Positions 46,574-56,430 of a stretch of DNA of 57,941 bases are shown here, piece by piece. The notes beneath the pieces are model-generated. The model did no database searches. It worked only from the letters and a program-made list of their open reading frames with translations, and had not been told where the DNA came from. Source of the DNA: an uncultured Lachnospiraceae bacterium (lineage in GTDB: Bacteria; Bacillota; Clostridia; Lachnospirales; Lachnospiraceae); assembly GCA_900317475.1 (NCBI GenBank), contig ONGY01000008.1, positions 1 to 57,941 of the forward strand, written 5' to 3'. A program made the translations under genes and the position numbers. Positions within the stretch are counted from its first letter, which is position 1. The number at the start of each line of letters is the position of its first letter.

Positions 46574-47404
46574 ATGAACGTAAAAGAGAGCTGGCAGCAG
46601 CAGATGAAGATGCTGAAGGGCAAGACGAGAAAGCAGAAGATCGCCTGGTTCTTCGACTATTATAAATGGGCCGTGATCGGTGTTGCAGCGGCCGTCGCGG
46701 TGGTCATCAGCATCATTCATACGGCGGTCACGAACAAAGAGGCCGTTTTCGGGATTACGATGATCAATGCCAGCGGAAATGCTGTGACGACCAGCGGGAC
46801 CAGCACGGATGAGTGGCTTAAGAAACCGCTCGCCGAGTACCTTGGCATCGACCTGGACAAGTATGACATTACGGCGGACACATCGGAATATATGTCAGTC
46901 GGCACGATTTCCGATTCAATGGAACTGGCTTCCCAGCAGAAAATGATCGTTTATATCGCGGCGCAGGAAGTTGATGTAATGCTCGCAGATGCATGGTATT
47001 TTGAGAATTACGCGATGCAGAGCACATTCATGGATCTTCGCGATGTGATGACGGAGGAGGAGCTTGCAAAGTACAAAGGAAAGATCCTTTATATCGATCA
47101 GGCCGTCATCGACAAAAACAGTGAAATTTCCAGTGAGTCCGCAACAAAAGAGACCACTACCGGAACGATAGCGGACATTACCGACAACACAAAGGCGATG
47201 GAAGCCGAAAAGGACGGTACGTTTGAGCTTCCTGATCCGGACACAATGGAAAATCCGGTTCCGGTCGGCATTGTGATGACGGACAGCAAAATTGTTCAGG
47301 ACAATATGCTGTATCCGGGCACGGTCTGCATCGCGGGTATCGTTTCCAATTCGAAGCACACAGATTCCGCAGTGAAATGCCTGGAATTTCTGTATGGAGA
47401 ATGA
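46574..47404 (+). CDS. Membrane-anchored protein of unknown function
   Basis: 276 residues. A basic N-terminus 'KGKTRKQKIAWFFDYYKW' leads into one span ('AVIGVAAAVAVVISIIHTA', about 33-51); the rest is likely outside. The outer part is acidic and Thr/Ser-rich around residue 190-215 and ends with 'PVGIVMTDSKIVQDNMLYPG' and 'KCLEFLYGE'. No catalytic motif is seen. A GGGAGG ribosome site lies upstream. It is next to another small membrane protein that has its own promoter. The 'FDYYKW' membrane-entry pattern recurs in Clostridial proteins of unknown role. Confidence 0.72.
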   Translation: MNVKESWQQQMKMLKGKTRKQKIAWFFDYYKWAVIGVAAAVAVVISIIHTAVTNKEAVFGITMINASGNAVTTSGTSTDEWLKKPLAEYLGIDLDKYDITADTSEYMSVGTISDSMELASQQKMIVYIAAQEVDVMLADAWYFENYAMQSTFMDLRDVMTEEELAKYKGKILYIDQAVIDKNSEISSESATKETTTGTIADITDNTKAMEAEKDGTFELPDPDTMENPVPVGIVMTDSKIVQDNMLYPGTVCIAGIVSNSKHTDSAVKCLEFLYGE

Positions 47405-47415
47405 ATGCCGGCAGA

Positions 47416-47434
47416 ATATAAGTAATACTTATAT
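47416..47434 (+). promoter_or_regulatory. Perfect 19-bp palindrome upstream of a promoter
   Basis: ATATAAGTAATACTTATAT is perfectly symmetric around one base, lying 15 bp before the -35 box at 47449. The size and position fit a dimeric regulator site; as RNA it would be a weak hairpin with no T-run. Confidence 0.6.
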
Positions 47435-47448
47435 CACCCATCATATGC

Positions 47449-47477
47449 TTGCATTCAAATTTCTCTCGTAATAGGAT
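47449..47477 (+). promoter_or_regulatory. Probable promoter of the 47607 gene
   Basis: TTGCAT (47449-47454), 17-bp spacer, TAGGAT (47472-47477). Leader of about 120 bases. Confidence 0.5.
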
Positions 47478-47606
47478 AATAGAAACGTGCGCAAGGAAGC
47501 GGAGCGGCTGCGGAAAACGGGACAGTCCGGAAAAGATGGAATCCGTGCCGGAAGCTTACATGGCCGCATGGAAGTGAAACACAGGACAGGAAAGGGATAA
47601 TTCAAA

Positions 47607-48131
47607 ATGAAGGTTGATCGTGGTCTGATCGAAGATGTCTGTAAATCAAAGCCCAGTGTTCTTATGAACATTGCCCACGTGATCTGCTGGGTTTTTGCGG
47701 TGCTGCTTGTTCTGATCGGGTTTATTCCGACAGACCCGTCATGGGTCGCATTTGTTTTCATGATCGCCGGCATTGCCCTCGGTTTCCTGGCTTATTGGCT
47801 CGGACGCAGAGTGAACGTGGAGTATGAATATTCTTATTTTGACGGCGAGATTCACTTTGCGGCTGTGTACAACAAAGAAGCGCGCAAGGAACTCCAGACC
47901 GTCCGCCTCGATGAGATGGAGGCGGGAGGCGCGATCAATTCCTATCGTCTTGAGAATTACAGAAACAAAGACAAAACTCTGAAGACCGCTGATTACAGCT
48001 CACATGTCACGGAGCAGCCGGACAAACGCTTCGTGCTGTATTTCTCAAATCAGCGGGTCGTTTTCGAACCGGGTCAGGAAATGGTGGATGCGATCTCCGA
48101 AAAGTATCCGCATAAATTTTACAAAGAGTGA
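47607..48131 (+). CDS. Small membrane protein, DUF6106-like
   Basis: 174 residues. Two spans ('IAHVICWVFAVLLVLIGFI' and 'WVAFVFMIAGIALGFLAYWL') at about 22-67, followed by a soluble domain of alternating strands ('VNVEYEYSYFDGEIHFAAVY', 'FVLYFSNQRVVFEPG'). The layout resembles DUF6106 proteins, from memory and with low certainty. It lies 53 bp before guaB and may share its transcript. Function unknown. Confidence 0.72.
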   Translation: MKVDRGLIEDVCKSKPSVLMNIAHVICWVFAVLLVLIGFIPTDPSWVAFVFMIAGIALGFLAYWLGRRVNVEYEYSYFDGEIHFAAVYNKEARKELQTVRLDEMEAGGAINSYRLENYRNKDKTLKTADYSSHVTEQPDKRFVLYFSNQRVVFEPGQEMVDAISEKYPHKFYKE

Positions 48132-48139
48132 GGCCGTAA

Positions 48140-49642
<1,503 letters not shown>

Positions 49643-49654
49643 TGATGGTTCTAT

Positions 49655-49692
49655 GCGCCGCGGCCGAAATGGCCGCGGCGTATTTATCTTTG
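49655..49692 (+). terminator. Terminator after guaB
   Basis: CGCCGCGGCC pairs perfectly with GGCCGCGGCG around GAAAT, followed by TATTTATCTTT. Confidence 0.88.
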
Positions 49693-49721
49693 TTGACTAA
49701 ATATGCGGATTGCGCCAAAAT
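49693..49721 (+). promoter_or_regulatory. Possible glnS promoter
   Basis: TTGACT (49693-49698), 17-bp spacer, CAAAAT (49716-49721). The -35 box is good and the -10 box weak. Confidence 0.4.
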
Positions 49722-49778
49722 TAAGTAACTGCGTGAGTTTTTAGAACGCGGAAATACGCTTATTGAGGGAATTTGGGA

Positions 49779-51491
49779 ATGTCAGAGGAGAACATTCGCC
49801 GCGAGAACGGTTCTGCGGCGGGAACAGAAGAAAAAGAGAGCCGTAACTTTATTGAACATGAAATTGATGAGGATCTGGCGAGCGGGCGTTTTGACCGTGT
49901 CCAGACGAGATTCCCTCCGGAACCGAACGGATATCTGCACATCGGACACGCGAAGTCCATTCTGCTGAATTATGGCATCGCAAAAGAATACGGAGGCATC
50001 TTCTCGCTGCGTTTTGACGATACCAATCCGACCAAGGAGAAGAATGAGTTCGTCGAGGCAATTCAGAAGGATGTGAAATGGCTCGGCGCGGACTATGGAG
50101 ACCGGCTGTTTTACGCGAGCGACTATTTCGACAAAATGTACGAGGTCGCTCTTATTCTCATTAAGAAGGGAAAGGCCTATGTCTCGGACCTTTCGGCGGA
50201 GGAAATCAAGGAATACCGCGGCACGCTGACGGAGCCCGGAAAGAACGACCCGAACCGGGACCGGAGTGTTGAGGAAAACCTGGATCTTTTCGAGCGCATG
50301 AAGAACGGCGAATTTGCCGACGGAACGAAGACGCTCCGCGCGAAGATCGACATGGCAAGCTCCAACATCAACATGCGCGATCCGATTCTGTACCGCGTTG
50401 CACATCTGCATCATCAGCACACGGGCGACAAATGGTGCATCTACCCGATGTACGATTTCGCGCACCCGCTCGAGGACGCTTTTGAGGGCGTGACGCATTC
50501 GCTCTGCACGCTGGAGTTCGAGGATCACCGGCCGCTGTACGAGTGGGTTGTGACCGAACCGGGAATTTTCAAGAATCCGCCGCGGCAGATCGAGTTTGCG
50601 AAGATGTATCTCAAAAATGTCGTCACAGGCAAACGGTATATCAAGAAGCTGGTAGAAGACGGTGTTGTCGACGGATGGGATGATCCGCGCCTTGTCTCCA
50701 TTGCGGGACTGCGGCGCCGCGGCTTCACACCGGAGTCCATTCGGAAGTTTGTTGAACTCTCCGGTATTTCGAAGGCCAATTCCGTTTCGGACTATGCGAT
50801 GCTCGAGTACTGCATCCGCGAGGACCTGAAGCCGTCCTGCAGGCGCATGATGGCAGTCCTGAATCCGGTAAAACTTGTGATCGATAACTATCCGGAAGGG
50901 CAGACGGAGATGCTTCCGGTCGAGAACAATAAGGAAAATCCGGAACTCGGCAGCCGCGAAGTCCCGTTCGGAAAAGAACTTTACATCGAGCGGGAAGACT
51001 TTTGTGAAGTTCCGCCGAAGAAGTATTTCCGTATGTTCCCGGGCAATGAAGTGCGCCTTATGAACGCATATTTTGTGAAGTGCACCGGATGCGAGAAAGA
51101 CGCGGACGGCAATGTGACCCTGATTCATGCTGAATATGATCCGGCGACGCGCGGCGGGGACAGTCCGGACGGACGCAAGGTGAAGGGAACGATCCACTGG
51201 GTGGACGCAAAAACTGCTGTCCCGGCTGTGATCCGGCTTTATGAGAATCTGATTGATGAAGAGAAGGGCGTCTACAATGAAGACGGCTCGCTCAACCTCA
51301 ATCCGCACTCCCTCACTGTCTGCAATGGCTTTGTCGAGCCGGAGCTTGCGGATGCAAAACCGTACGACCGCTTCCAGTTCGTGCGCAACGGTTTCTTCGC
51401 CGTCGATCCGAAGGATTCAAAAGACGGGGCACCGGTGTTCAACCGCATCGTCACTCTGAAGAGCTCGTTCGTACTCCCGACGAAGAACTGA
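49779..51491 (+). CDS. glnS: Glutaminyl-tRNA synthetase
   Basis: Charges tRNA-Gln directly, so this organism may not depend on the Glu-tRNA-Gln amidotransferase route (inference). 570 residues. HIGH motif '[15 protein letters not shown]', the KMSKS-equivalent '[12 protein letters not shown]', '[20 protein letters not shown]', and the two beta-barrel anticodon domains at the end ('[22 protein letters not shown]'). The start at ATG 49779 follows GAGGGAATTTGGGA; an in-frame TTG at 49773 is less likely. Complete, with its own promoter and terminator. Confidence 0.95.
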   Translation: MSEENIRRENGSAAGTEEKESRNFIEHEIDEDLASGRFDRVQTRFPPEPNGYLHIGHAKSILLNYGIAKEYGGIFSLRFDDTNPTKEKNEFVEAIQKDVKWLGADYGDRLFYASDYFDKMYEVALILIKKGKAYVSDLSAEEIKEYRGTLTEPGKNDPNRDRSVEENLDLFERMKNGEFADGTKTLRAKIDMASSNINMRDPILYRVAHLHHQHTGDKWCIYPMYDFAHPLEDAFEGVTHSLCTLEFEDHRPLYEWVVTEPGIFKNPPRQIEFAKMYLKNVVTGKRYIKKLVEDGVVDGWDDPRLVSIAGLRRRGFTPESIRKFVELSGISKANSVSDYAMLEYCIREDLKPSCRRMMAVLNPVKLVIDNYPEGQTEMLPVENNKENPELGSREVPFGKELYIEREDFCEVPPKKYFRMFPGNEVRLMNAYFVKCTGCEKDADGNVTLIHAEYDPATRGGDSPDGRKVKGTIHWVDAKTAVPAVIRLYENLIDEEKGVYNEDGSLNLNPHSLTVCNGFVEPELADAKPYDRFQFVRNGFFAVDPKDSKDGAPVFNRIVTLKSSFVLPTKN

Positions 51492-51587
51492 GAGAAGAAG
51501 AAAACCGACCTGTCCGGTCCTGCAAGCGCCTGTCAGCGCGGATGCGGACGGAAAGGTTTGCGAATCGGCACACAGCAATACAGGGAA

Positions 51588-51622
51588 AGAAGACTCTGAA
51601 ATCGCAGGGTCTTCTTTTTTTG
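51588..51622 (+). terminator. Terminator after glnS
   Basis: AGAAGACTCTG pairs with CAGGGTCTTCT (one G-T) around AAATCG, followed by six T. Confidence 0.88.
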
Positions 51623-51769
51623 TTTTCTTTGGATACAATGAAGACGGAAGCATCCGCCCGGAGACCTTCGAAGATAAATGTCCGCAGAGAAGCGATGAAA
51701 GGAAATCAGCGGCGGAAGGCAGGTACGGAATCACACACAATCTGGCTATTCAGCTATCGGGAGCATGTA

Positions 51770-53401
51770 TTGAAGGAATTAAACATCAATCTCAATCCGG
51801 ACAGTAAGCTGCATCTGTACGAACAGATTTATATCTATATCCGGGATGAGATCCGTAAGGGAAACCTGAAAAAGGGGGAGAAGCTTCCCTCCACTCGTTC
51901 GCTTGCACAGTTCCTGCAGATCTCACGGTCGACAGCGGAGACGGCGTATGATCAGCTTCTCTCGGAGGGATATATTATTTCAAAACCTCACAGTGGATAT
52001 TTGGTTGCGGAAATCTCCAACCTTTATGACATGAGCGGTACGGAAGAACGTTCCCGCAGGGAAAAGGAAGGTTTTCCGGCATTAACAAGCGCCATGCAGC
52101 AGGCTCCTGGAATCAGTCCGGAATCCGTGCCGCACGGAAGCCCTGAAACCGGAACTTCCGGGAGAAGCGTTTTTGCCGATGAAGGGGGAGATTCTTCGCA
52201 TTCCTCTTCGTCATCAGCGCAGGACGCGATGATTGATTTTTCTCCCCGCAGGATTGATATGTCGCAGTTTCCGTATTCCACGTGGAAGCGCCTGAGCAAG
52301 GAGAATCTGGTCGGGGCAAATTCGGAAATGTTTTCGCTGGGAGAGCCGAACGGGGACCGATCCTTCCGCGAGGTGATTGCTCATTATCTGCACACTGCCC
52401 GCGGCATTGACTGCGACCCGGACTGCCTTGTGATCGGAGCCGGAAATGACTATCTTCTGATGCTCCTGAGGGAGCTTCTGGAACAGCGGGAAAGCAGCCT
52501 GGATTCCGGGACAGGAAAGGTCGTCGGCATGGAATATGTCACGTACCTTCGCGCCTATCAGATTTTCCGCTCGTTCGGATGGGATGTGCGGCCTGTCCGG
52601 ATGGATGAAAAAGGAATGAATGTCGCTTCGGTGCGGGAGAAGGGCTGCAGTCTCGTATATGTGATGCCTGCGCATCAATATCCGTCCGGCGTCACGATGC
52701 CGATTGCGCGCCGCATGGAACTGCTCGCCTGGGCAAATGAAAAGGAGGGGCGCTGCATCGTCGAGGATGATTATGATTCGGAGTTCCGTTACCGCGGGCG
52801 CCCGATTCCGTCACTGAAAAGCGCGGATTCGTCCGGCAGCGTCATTTACATCGGCACTTTTTCCAAATCGATCGCGCCGGCCATTCGTGTCAGCTATATG
52901 CTTCTTCCCCCGACGCTTGCAGAAAGATATCACCGCGGCTTTTCCTTCTTTTCGTCGACGGTTTCAAGACTCGACCAACAGATCCTGGGGCGGTTCATCG
53001 GCGGCGGATATTTCGAGCGGTATCTGAACAAGATGAGAACGGTCTACCGCGGCAAGCGCGACATTCTTCTGGAAGCGTTAAAACCCATGCGGACGGGCTT
53101 TGACGTCAGCGGCGAGGACGCCGGGCTTCATCTTCTGCTGCGGGAAAAGACAGCACCGATGAGCATCGCGGATGCCCGCGCGCGGGAACAGGAGCTGGCG
53201 CGGGAGGCAGGAAAAGCCGGCGTTGTAGTTTACCCGATGTCCGATTTTGCAATTGCCGGGGCGGATCTGGAAAGACAGAGTGCAAGAGCGACGCTGCTTC
53301 TCGGTTATGCAGCACTTTCGGCAGAAGAATTGAGGACGGGAGCCGGGCTTCTTTCGGAAGCGCTGATGGGCCGGAATGCCCGGAAAAAGCATTTAACCTA
53401 G
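51770..53401 (+). CDS. MocR-family regulator (GntR HTH fused to aminotransferase)
   Basis: Pyridoxal-phosphate-binding regulator of 543 residues. The N-terminal GntR domain has 'LYEQIYIYIRDEIRKG' and 'LPSTRSLAQFLQISRSTA'; a long, Ser-rich linker (about 95-165) follows; then a fold-type I aminotransferase domain with the PLP Lys in 'IYIGTFSKSIAPAIR'. The start is placed at TTG 51770 behind GGGAG six bases away, because homologues begin a few residues before 'LNPDSKLHLYEQIY'. Alternative ATG starts at 51692 or earlier would add a stretch with no family match. Targets are often vitamin B6 or GABA genes; none is adjacent. The DUF6062 gene follows after 73 bp. Confidence 0.87.
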   Translation: MKELNINLNPDSKLHLYEQIYIYIRDEIRKGNLKKGEKLPSTRSLAQFLQISRSTAETAYDQLLSEGYIISKPHSGYLVAEISNLYDMSGTEERSRREKEGFPALTSAMQQAPGISPESVPHGSPETGTSGRSVFADEGGDSSHSSSSSAQDAMIDFSPRRIDMSQFPYSTWKRLSKENLVGANSEMFSLGEPNGDRSFREVIAHYLHTARGIDCDPDCLVIGAGNDYLLMLLRELLEQRESSLDSGTGKVVGMEYVTYLRAYQIFRSFGWDVRPVRMDEKGMNVASVREKGCSLVYVMPAHQYPSGVTMPIARRMELLAWANEKEGRCIVEDDYDSEFRYRGRPIPSLKSADSSGSVIYIGTFSKSIAPAIRVSYMLLPPTLAERYHRGFSFFSSTVSRLDQQILGRFIGGGYFERYLNKMRTVYRGKRDILLEALKPMRTGFDVSGEDAGLHLLLREKTAPMSIADARAREQELAREAGKAGVVVYPMSDFAIAGADLERQSARATLLLGYAALSAEELRTGAGLLSEALMGRNARKKHLT

Positions 53402-53474
53402 CATTTCTTTTGGAAAGGAGAGTTCCGCAGCCCGGCGGCGCCGTCCGCCGGTATTCCGGGACAGTTTTTCATTT

Positions 53475-54317
53475 ATGAAGGAGAAATTATACACGATTCC
53501 GCTGAATGATGCGGTCAATGCAGATGATGAGTGCCCGCTGTGCTTTATGGAGCGCAAAATCGAGCGGGACGCGCTGGATTTTACGCTGGGAAACAGCAGT
53601 TCCTACATGGAGCGCGATATACGCGCACAAACGGACGCAGAAGGATTCTGCAGGCGTCATTTCAAGGAGATGTTCGACTACGGGAATGCACTGGGGAGTG
53701 CCTGGATTCTCTCGACGCATCTGCGAGCGATATCAAAGGAGCTGGACGCGGAGATTGAAAAGCACGAGAAGAAGGGGACTGCCCGTTCCGCAAAGTCAAA
53801 ACAAGAGAAGACGGGAGGGTTTCTTGCCAGAATGCATGCACCGAAAGGCGTCCGCACGGCAGGAGATTCATCCAGGGACCTGGAAGCCGGAGCCAATACC
53901 GATTCGCTTGCCGCCTGGGTGACCGATAAGGAGGAAAGCTGCTTTGTCTGCCGCCAGATTGCGGACACAAAGGCGCGCTACATCGATACCTTTTTCTATC
54001 TCTGGCAGAAAGACCCGCAGTTCAGGGAGAAGATACTGAACGGAAAAGGCTTCTGCCTGCCGCATTTCGGCGATCTGTGCGAAGCCGCGAAGACCGGCCT
54101 TCCAAAAGAAGCCCAGGATGAGTTTTATACGGAAATCTGCGGGCTCATGAAGAAGAACCTCGAGCGCATCACGGGCGATGTGGACTGGATGATTGAGAAA
54201 TTTGACTACCAGCACGCGGATGAGCCGTGGAAAAATTCCAAAGACGCCATCCAGCGTGCGATGCAGAAGCTGAAGGGCGGCTATCCGGCAGATCAGCCCT
54301 GGAGAATGAAGAAGTAG
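53475..54317 (+). CDS. DUF6062 family protein
   Basis: Cytoplasmic protein of 280 residues. Two similar halves carry paired Cys/His motifs: 'CPLCFMERKIERDALDF' with 'GFCRRHFKEMFDYG', then 'CFVCRQIADTKARYIDTFF' with 'GFCLPHFGDLCEAA'. The repeat suggests an internal duplication of a metal-binding unit. A charged variable stretch (about 95-145) separates them. The start at ATG 53475 has a poor ribosome site. Convergent with the TetR gene, with a terminator overlapping that gene's end. Function unknown. Confidence 0.82.
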   Translation: MKEKLYTIPLNDAVNADDECPLCFMERKIERDALDFTLGNSSSYMERDIRAQTDAEGFCRRHFKEMFDYGNALGSAWILSTHLRAISKELDAEIEKHEKKGTARSAKSKQEKTGGFLARMHAPKGVRTAGDSSRDLEAGANTDSLAAWVTDKEESCFVCRQIADTKARYIDTFFYLWQKDPQFREKILNGKGFCLPHFGDLCEAAKTGLPKEAQDEFYTEICGLMKKNLERITGDVDWMIEKFDYQHADEPWKNSKDAIQRAMQKLKGGYPADQPWRMKK

Positions 54318-54324
54318 GTACGGA

Positions 54325-54347
54325 CGGGGGAAGCCCCCTCATTTTTT
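54325..54347 (+). terminator. Terminator of the DUF6062 gene
   Basis: GGGGG-AAG-CCCCC followed by TCA and six T. It overlaps the last codons of the convergent TetR gene. Confidence 0.65.
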
Positions 54348-54953
54348 CGTCAGTCTTTCCAGATAATCAAGGTACGCATCCGTTTCCTTCTCGAGATCGT
54401 CCGCAGAGAAATTCATGTCCTCGAGACGGGAGCGGAGGAGGCCCTGCTTGGTATAGTCGATCAGACGGGACAGCATTTGGGCATCCTCTGAATCTGCGCT
54501 GCCGCAGCCGATCGCGCGGTAATCCGCATTCGCGAGCAGATTCCGATAGCAGTCCGATACCATACCGCGCGAATCCGCGACGGCACCGAGTGCCTCCTCA
54601 GAGGTCTCGCGGAGTACGCTGTCGAGGAACATTGTGATATATGGATACTGCTTCTGCAGCGCGGTCTCGGAAGATGCAATCTGCCGCTGAATCCTGAAAT
54701 AATCGGTCTCACCGGTTTTGACGCCGGACTGCAGCTCGACGACCGCGAAATGCGACGCATAGTCAAACAGAAACTCATACAGGCCGATTTTGCTGCCGAA
54801 ATAATGGAAGAGAAGCCCCTTACTGATCTTCGCCTCGGCGACGATATCGTCCGTGCTCGCGTGTTTGTACCCGTTCAGCGCAAAAACTTTAAGGGCCCCG
54901 TTGATCATGCGGTCCTGCTTTTCTTTTTTCAGGTCAAAAAATTTTTCATTCAT
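54339..54953 (-). CDS. TetR-family transcriptional regulator
   Basis: Repressor of 204 residues. The N-terminal helix-turn-helix is 'ALKVFALNGYKHASTDDIVAEAKISKGLLFHYFGSK' in two pieces (about 20-55). The C-terminal ligand domain is helical and acidic at the end. It reads toward the DUF6062 gene. A palindrome with TetR operator shape lies upstream at 55096, inside its likely promoter (TTGACA at 55116-55121 on this strand), suggesting self-control. No efflux pump or target gene is seen beside it. Confidence 0.88.
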   Translation of the reverse strand: MNEKFFDLKKEKQDRMINGALKVFALNGYKHASTDDIVAEAKISKGLLFHYFGSKIGLYEFLFDYASHFAVVELQSGVKTGETDYFRIQRQIASSETALQKQYPYITMFLDSVLRETSEEALGAVADSRGMVSDCYRNLLANADYRAIGCGSADSEDAQMLSRLIDYTKQGLLRSRLEDMNFSADDLEKETDAYLDYLERLTKK

Positions 54954-55002
54954 TATGAATACCCCGCTGAGGCAAAACCTGCGAATACAGTTTTTCCGGA
55001 TA

Positions 55003-55071
55003 CGGCATCTCCAAGTGACAAGTCACCGATGCCGCTGTCAGAAAGTCCTGCATCCTCAGGATTTCTGACAG
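55003..55071. repeat. Two adjacent inverted repeats
   Basis: First: CGGCATC/GATGCCG enclosing GTGAC-AA-GTCAC (55003-55034). Second: CTGTCAGAAAGTCCTG / CAGGATTTCTGACAG with one bulged G (55035-55071). They abut each other. No T-run follows on either strand, so they are not ordinary terminators. Confidence 0.7.
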
Positions 55072-55095
55072 GAAAACCACCCCTGACACATTTCA

Positions 55096-55112
55096 TTGAC
55101 CAAAACGGTTAA
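55096..55112. promoter_or_regulatory. Candidate TetR operator
   Basis: TTGACC-AAAAC-GGTTAA, a 17-bp dyad with one mismatch, lies between the tetR start and its TTGACA box on the - strand. The TTGACC-N5-GGTCAA shape is common for TetR regulators in Firmicutes. Confidence 0.5.
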
Positions 55113-55393
55113 TAATGTCAATATAGCACGCACACGTGCCCATTTCAAGCGGCGTCCGGGCTCGGCCCGCTGCCGGAAATCCTGTATCCTCACAGGACCG
55201 GAATTTAAGTTTTTTTAATAGTTCTTTAACATGGATTGACTTTTAAACAGCAATTAAAAAGAGTATGATCAGTTCACAGTATTGAAACAGGCGGTACGGC
55301 GGTGCAGAAATGCATCGGCTGATGCAGCGGCAAAGATGCAGATGCCGCCCGAAATATGTATGTAAAGTGTATGGTTAAAGGGAGATTACTATA

Positions 55394-56173
55394 ATGAGCA
55401 GATTTGGAAAGTTTTTACTTGGGTCGGCAGTTGTGGCGGCTGCGGCAGCAGGCGTCTACGAGTTTTACAAGGATAATAAGGCAAAGAAGACAGCGACGGT
55501 GAACGGAGAGCCGGAGCAGGAACCGGAAGATCTGGGCGAGAACGCGGATGACCTGGATGAGGAACCCGGGGATTTGGGTGATGAGACCGCGCAGGAAGAG
55601 TCGCCGGACAAAGATACGGAGTCCGAAGAGAAGTATGATGCGGATGATCTTGCAGATTCTGCAAAGAAGTTTGCGGAGCGCACCTATACAACGATCAGGG
55701 AAGGTGCGGACGCAGCCGGCAGGGCGATCAATGAGAACGTTGTTCCGAAGGTCCGGGAGGCAATCGGGCCGAAGGGACAGGACGTTCTGAAGACGGTCGG
55801 TGATGCAGCAGGCAGGATGGTCGATGTTGCCGTTGATTCCACGAAGAAAATCGTAAGCATCGTGAAGGATGAGACGCATTACAGCACCGTCGATACAAAG
55901 TCTGCAGAAGAAACCGGCAGGACAGAGGAATCTGCGGCAGGTGAGGAAGCCGCAGCGGCAGAGCCGTCTGAAACGGCCGCAGCGGGTGCAGACGAAACCG
56001 CAGCTAAGCCGGCTGAAACCTGCAGCGACACGGCAGCTGCAGCAGACGAGTCTGCTGAGCCGTCCGGAGCCGGGAAAACAGAAGATACGGAAGAGGAAGT
56101 AAAGCAGATGGCTGCGGATGCAGTCGGGGAAGAGTCGGAAAAGGTTGAGTCATTCTTTGATGATGGCATGTAA
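55394..56173 (+). CDS. Ala/Glu-rich membrane-anchored protein (YtxH-like N-terminus)
   Basis: 259 residues. A short N-terminal span 'FLLGSAVVAAAAAGVYEFY' is followed by 'KDNKAKK' as in YtxH-type stress proteins. The rest is highly acidic and low in complexity (residues 35-80 and 170-245), with a central amphipathic helix 'TYTTIREGADAAGRAINENV' that may bind membranes or form a coil. The skewed composition is unlike its neighbours but the third-base pattern is coding. It has one Cys. Function unknown. The gene has its own leader and is followed by the permease unit. Confidence 0.72.
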   Translation: MSRFGKFLLGSAVVAAAAAGVYEFYKDNKAKKTATVNGEPEQEPEDLGENADDLDEEPGDLGDETAQEESPDKDTESEEKYDADDLADSAKKFAERTYTTIREGADAAGRAINENVVPKVREAIGPKGQDVLKTVGDAAGRMVDVAVDSTKKIVSIVKDETHYSTVDTKSAEETGRTEESAAGEEAAAAEPSETAAAGADETAAKPAETCSDTAAAADESAEPSGAGKTEDTEEEVKQMAADAVGEESEKVESFFDDGM

Positions 56174-56192
56174 ATTCAAAGTAATTTTCCTT

Positions 56193-56221
56193 CTTGACGC
56201 TGAGGCCGCCCGTGTTTATTA
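56193..56221 (+). promoter_or_regulatory. Promoter of the nucleobase permease gene
   Basis: TTGACG (56193-56198), 17-bp spacer, TATTAT (56216-56221). Transcription would begin near 56228, giving a leader of about 200 nt. Confidence 0.65.
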
Positions 56222-56300
56222 TTGTCCGTGATGCAATTCACCGGCACGGGAGACAGAAGATGACTCTATCTATCATGTGGAGTGAAAGTTAACAGGATTC

Positions 56301-56345
56301 AAAACACGTCGGGCAGCGAAACAGCTGTCTCAGACGTGTTTTTTC
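56301..56345 (+). terminator. Terminator/attenuator in the permease leader
   Basis: AAAACACGTC pairs perfectly with GACGTGTTTT, enclosing GGGCAGC/GCTGTCT (two G-T pairs), and ends in a T-run. It lies inside the leader, 86 bp before ATG 56431, so it likely works as an attenuator. No PyrR-binding loop or known riboswitch core was recognised. Confidence 0.7.
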
Positions 56346-56430
56346 TTGTCCGGAACTTCACGGAAGGGATGAGGACTGCGAAAATTATATTTCCGCATGA
56401 GGTGATGACTGGTTTCAAGAGGAGGAGATT

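Larger units (their letters stand above)
54954..55393. other. Divergent intergenic region with hairpins
   Basis: 440 bp between the tetR start and the next + strand gene, with no gene seen. It holds the two hairpins at 55003-55071, the palindrome at 55096, a third hairpin ATCCTGT/ACAGGA near 55181-55199, and an AT-rich stretch with a possible + strand promoter (TTTTAA 55241, 17 bp, TATGAT 55264). Confidence 0.55.
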
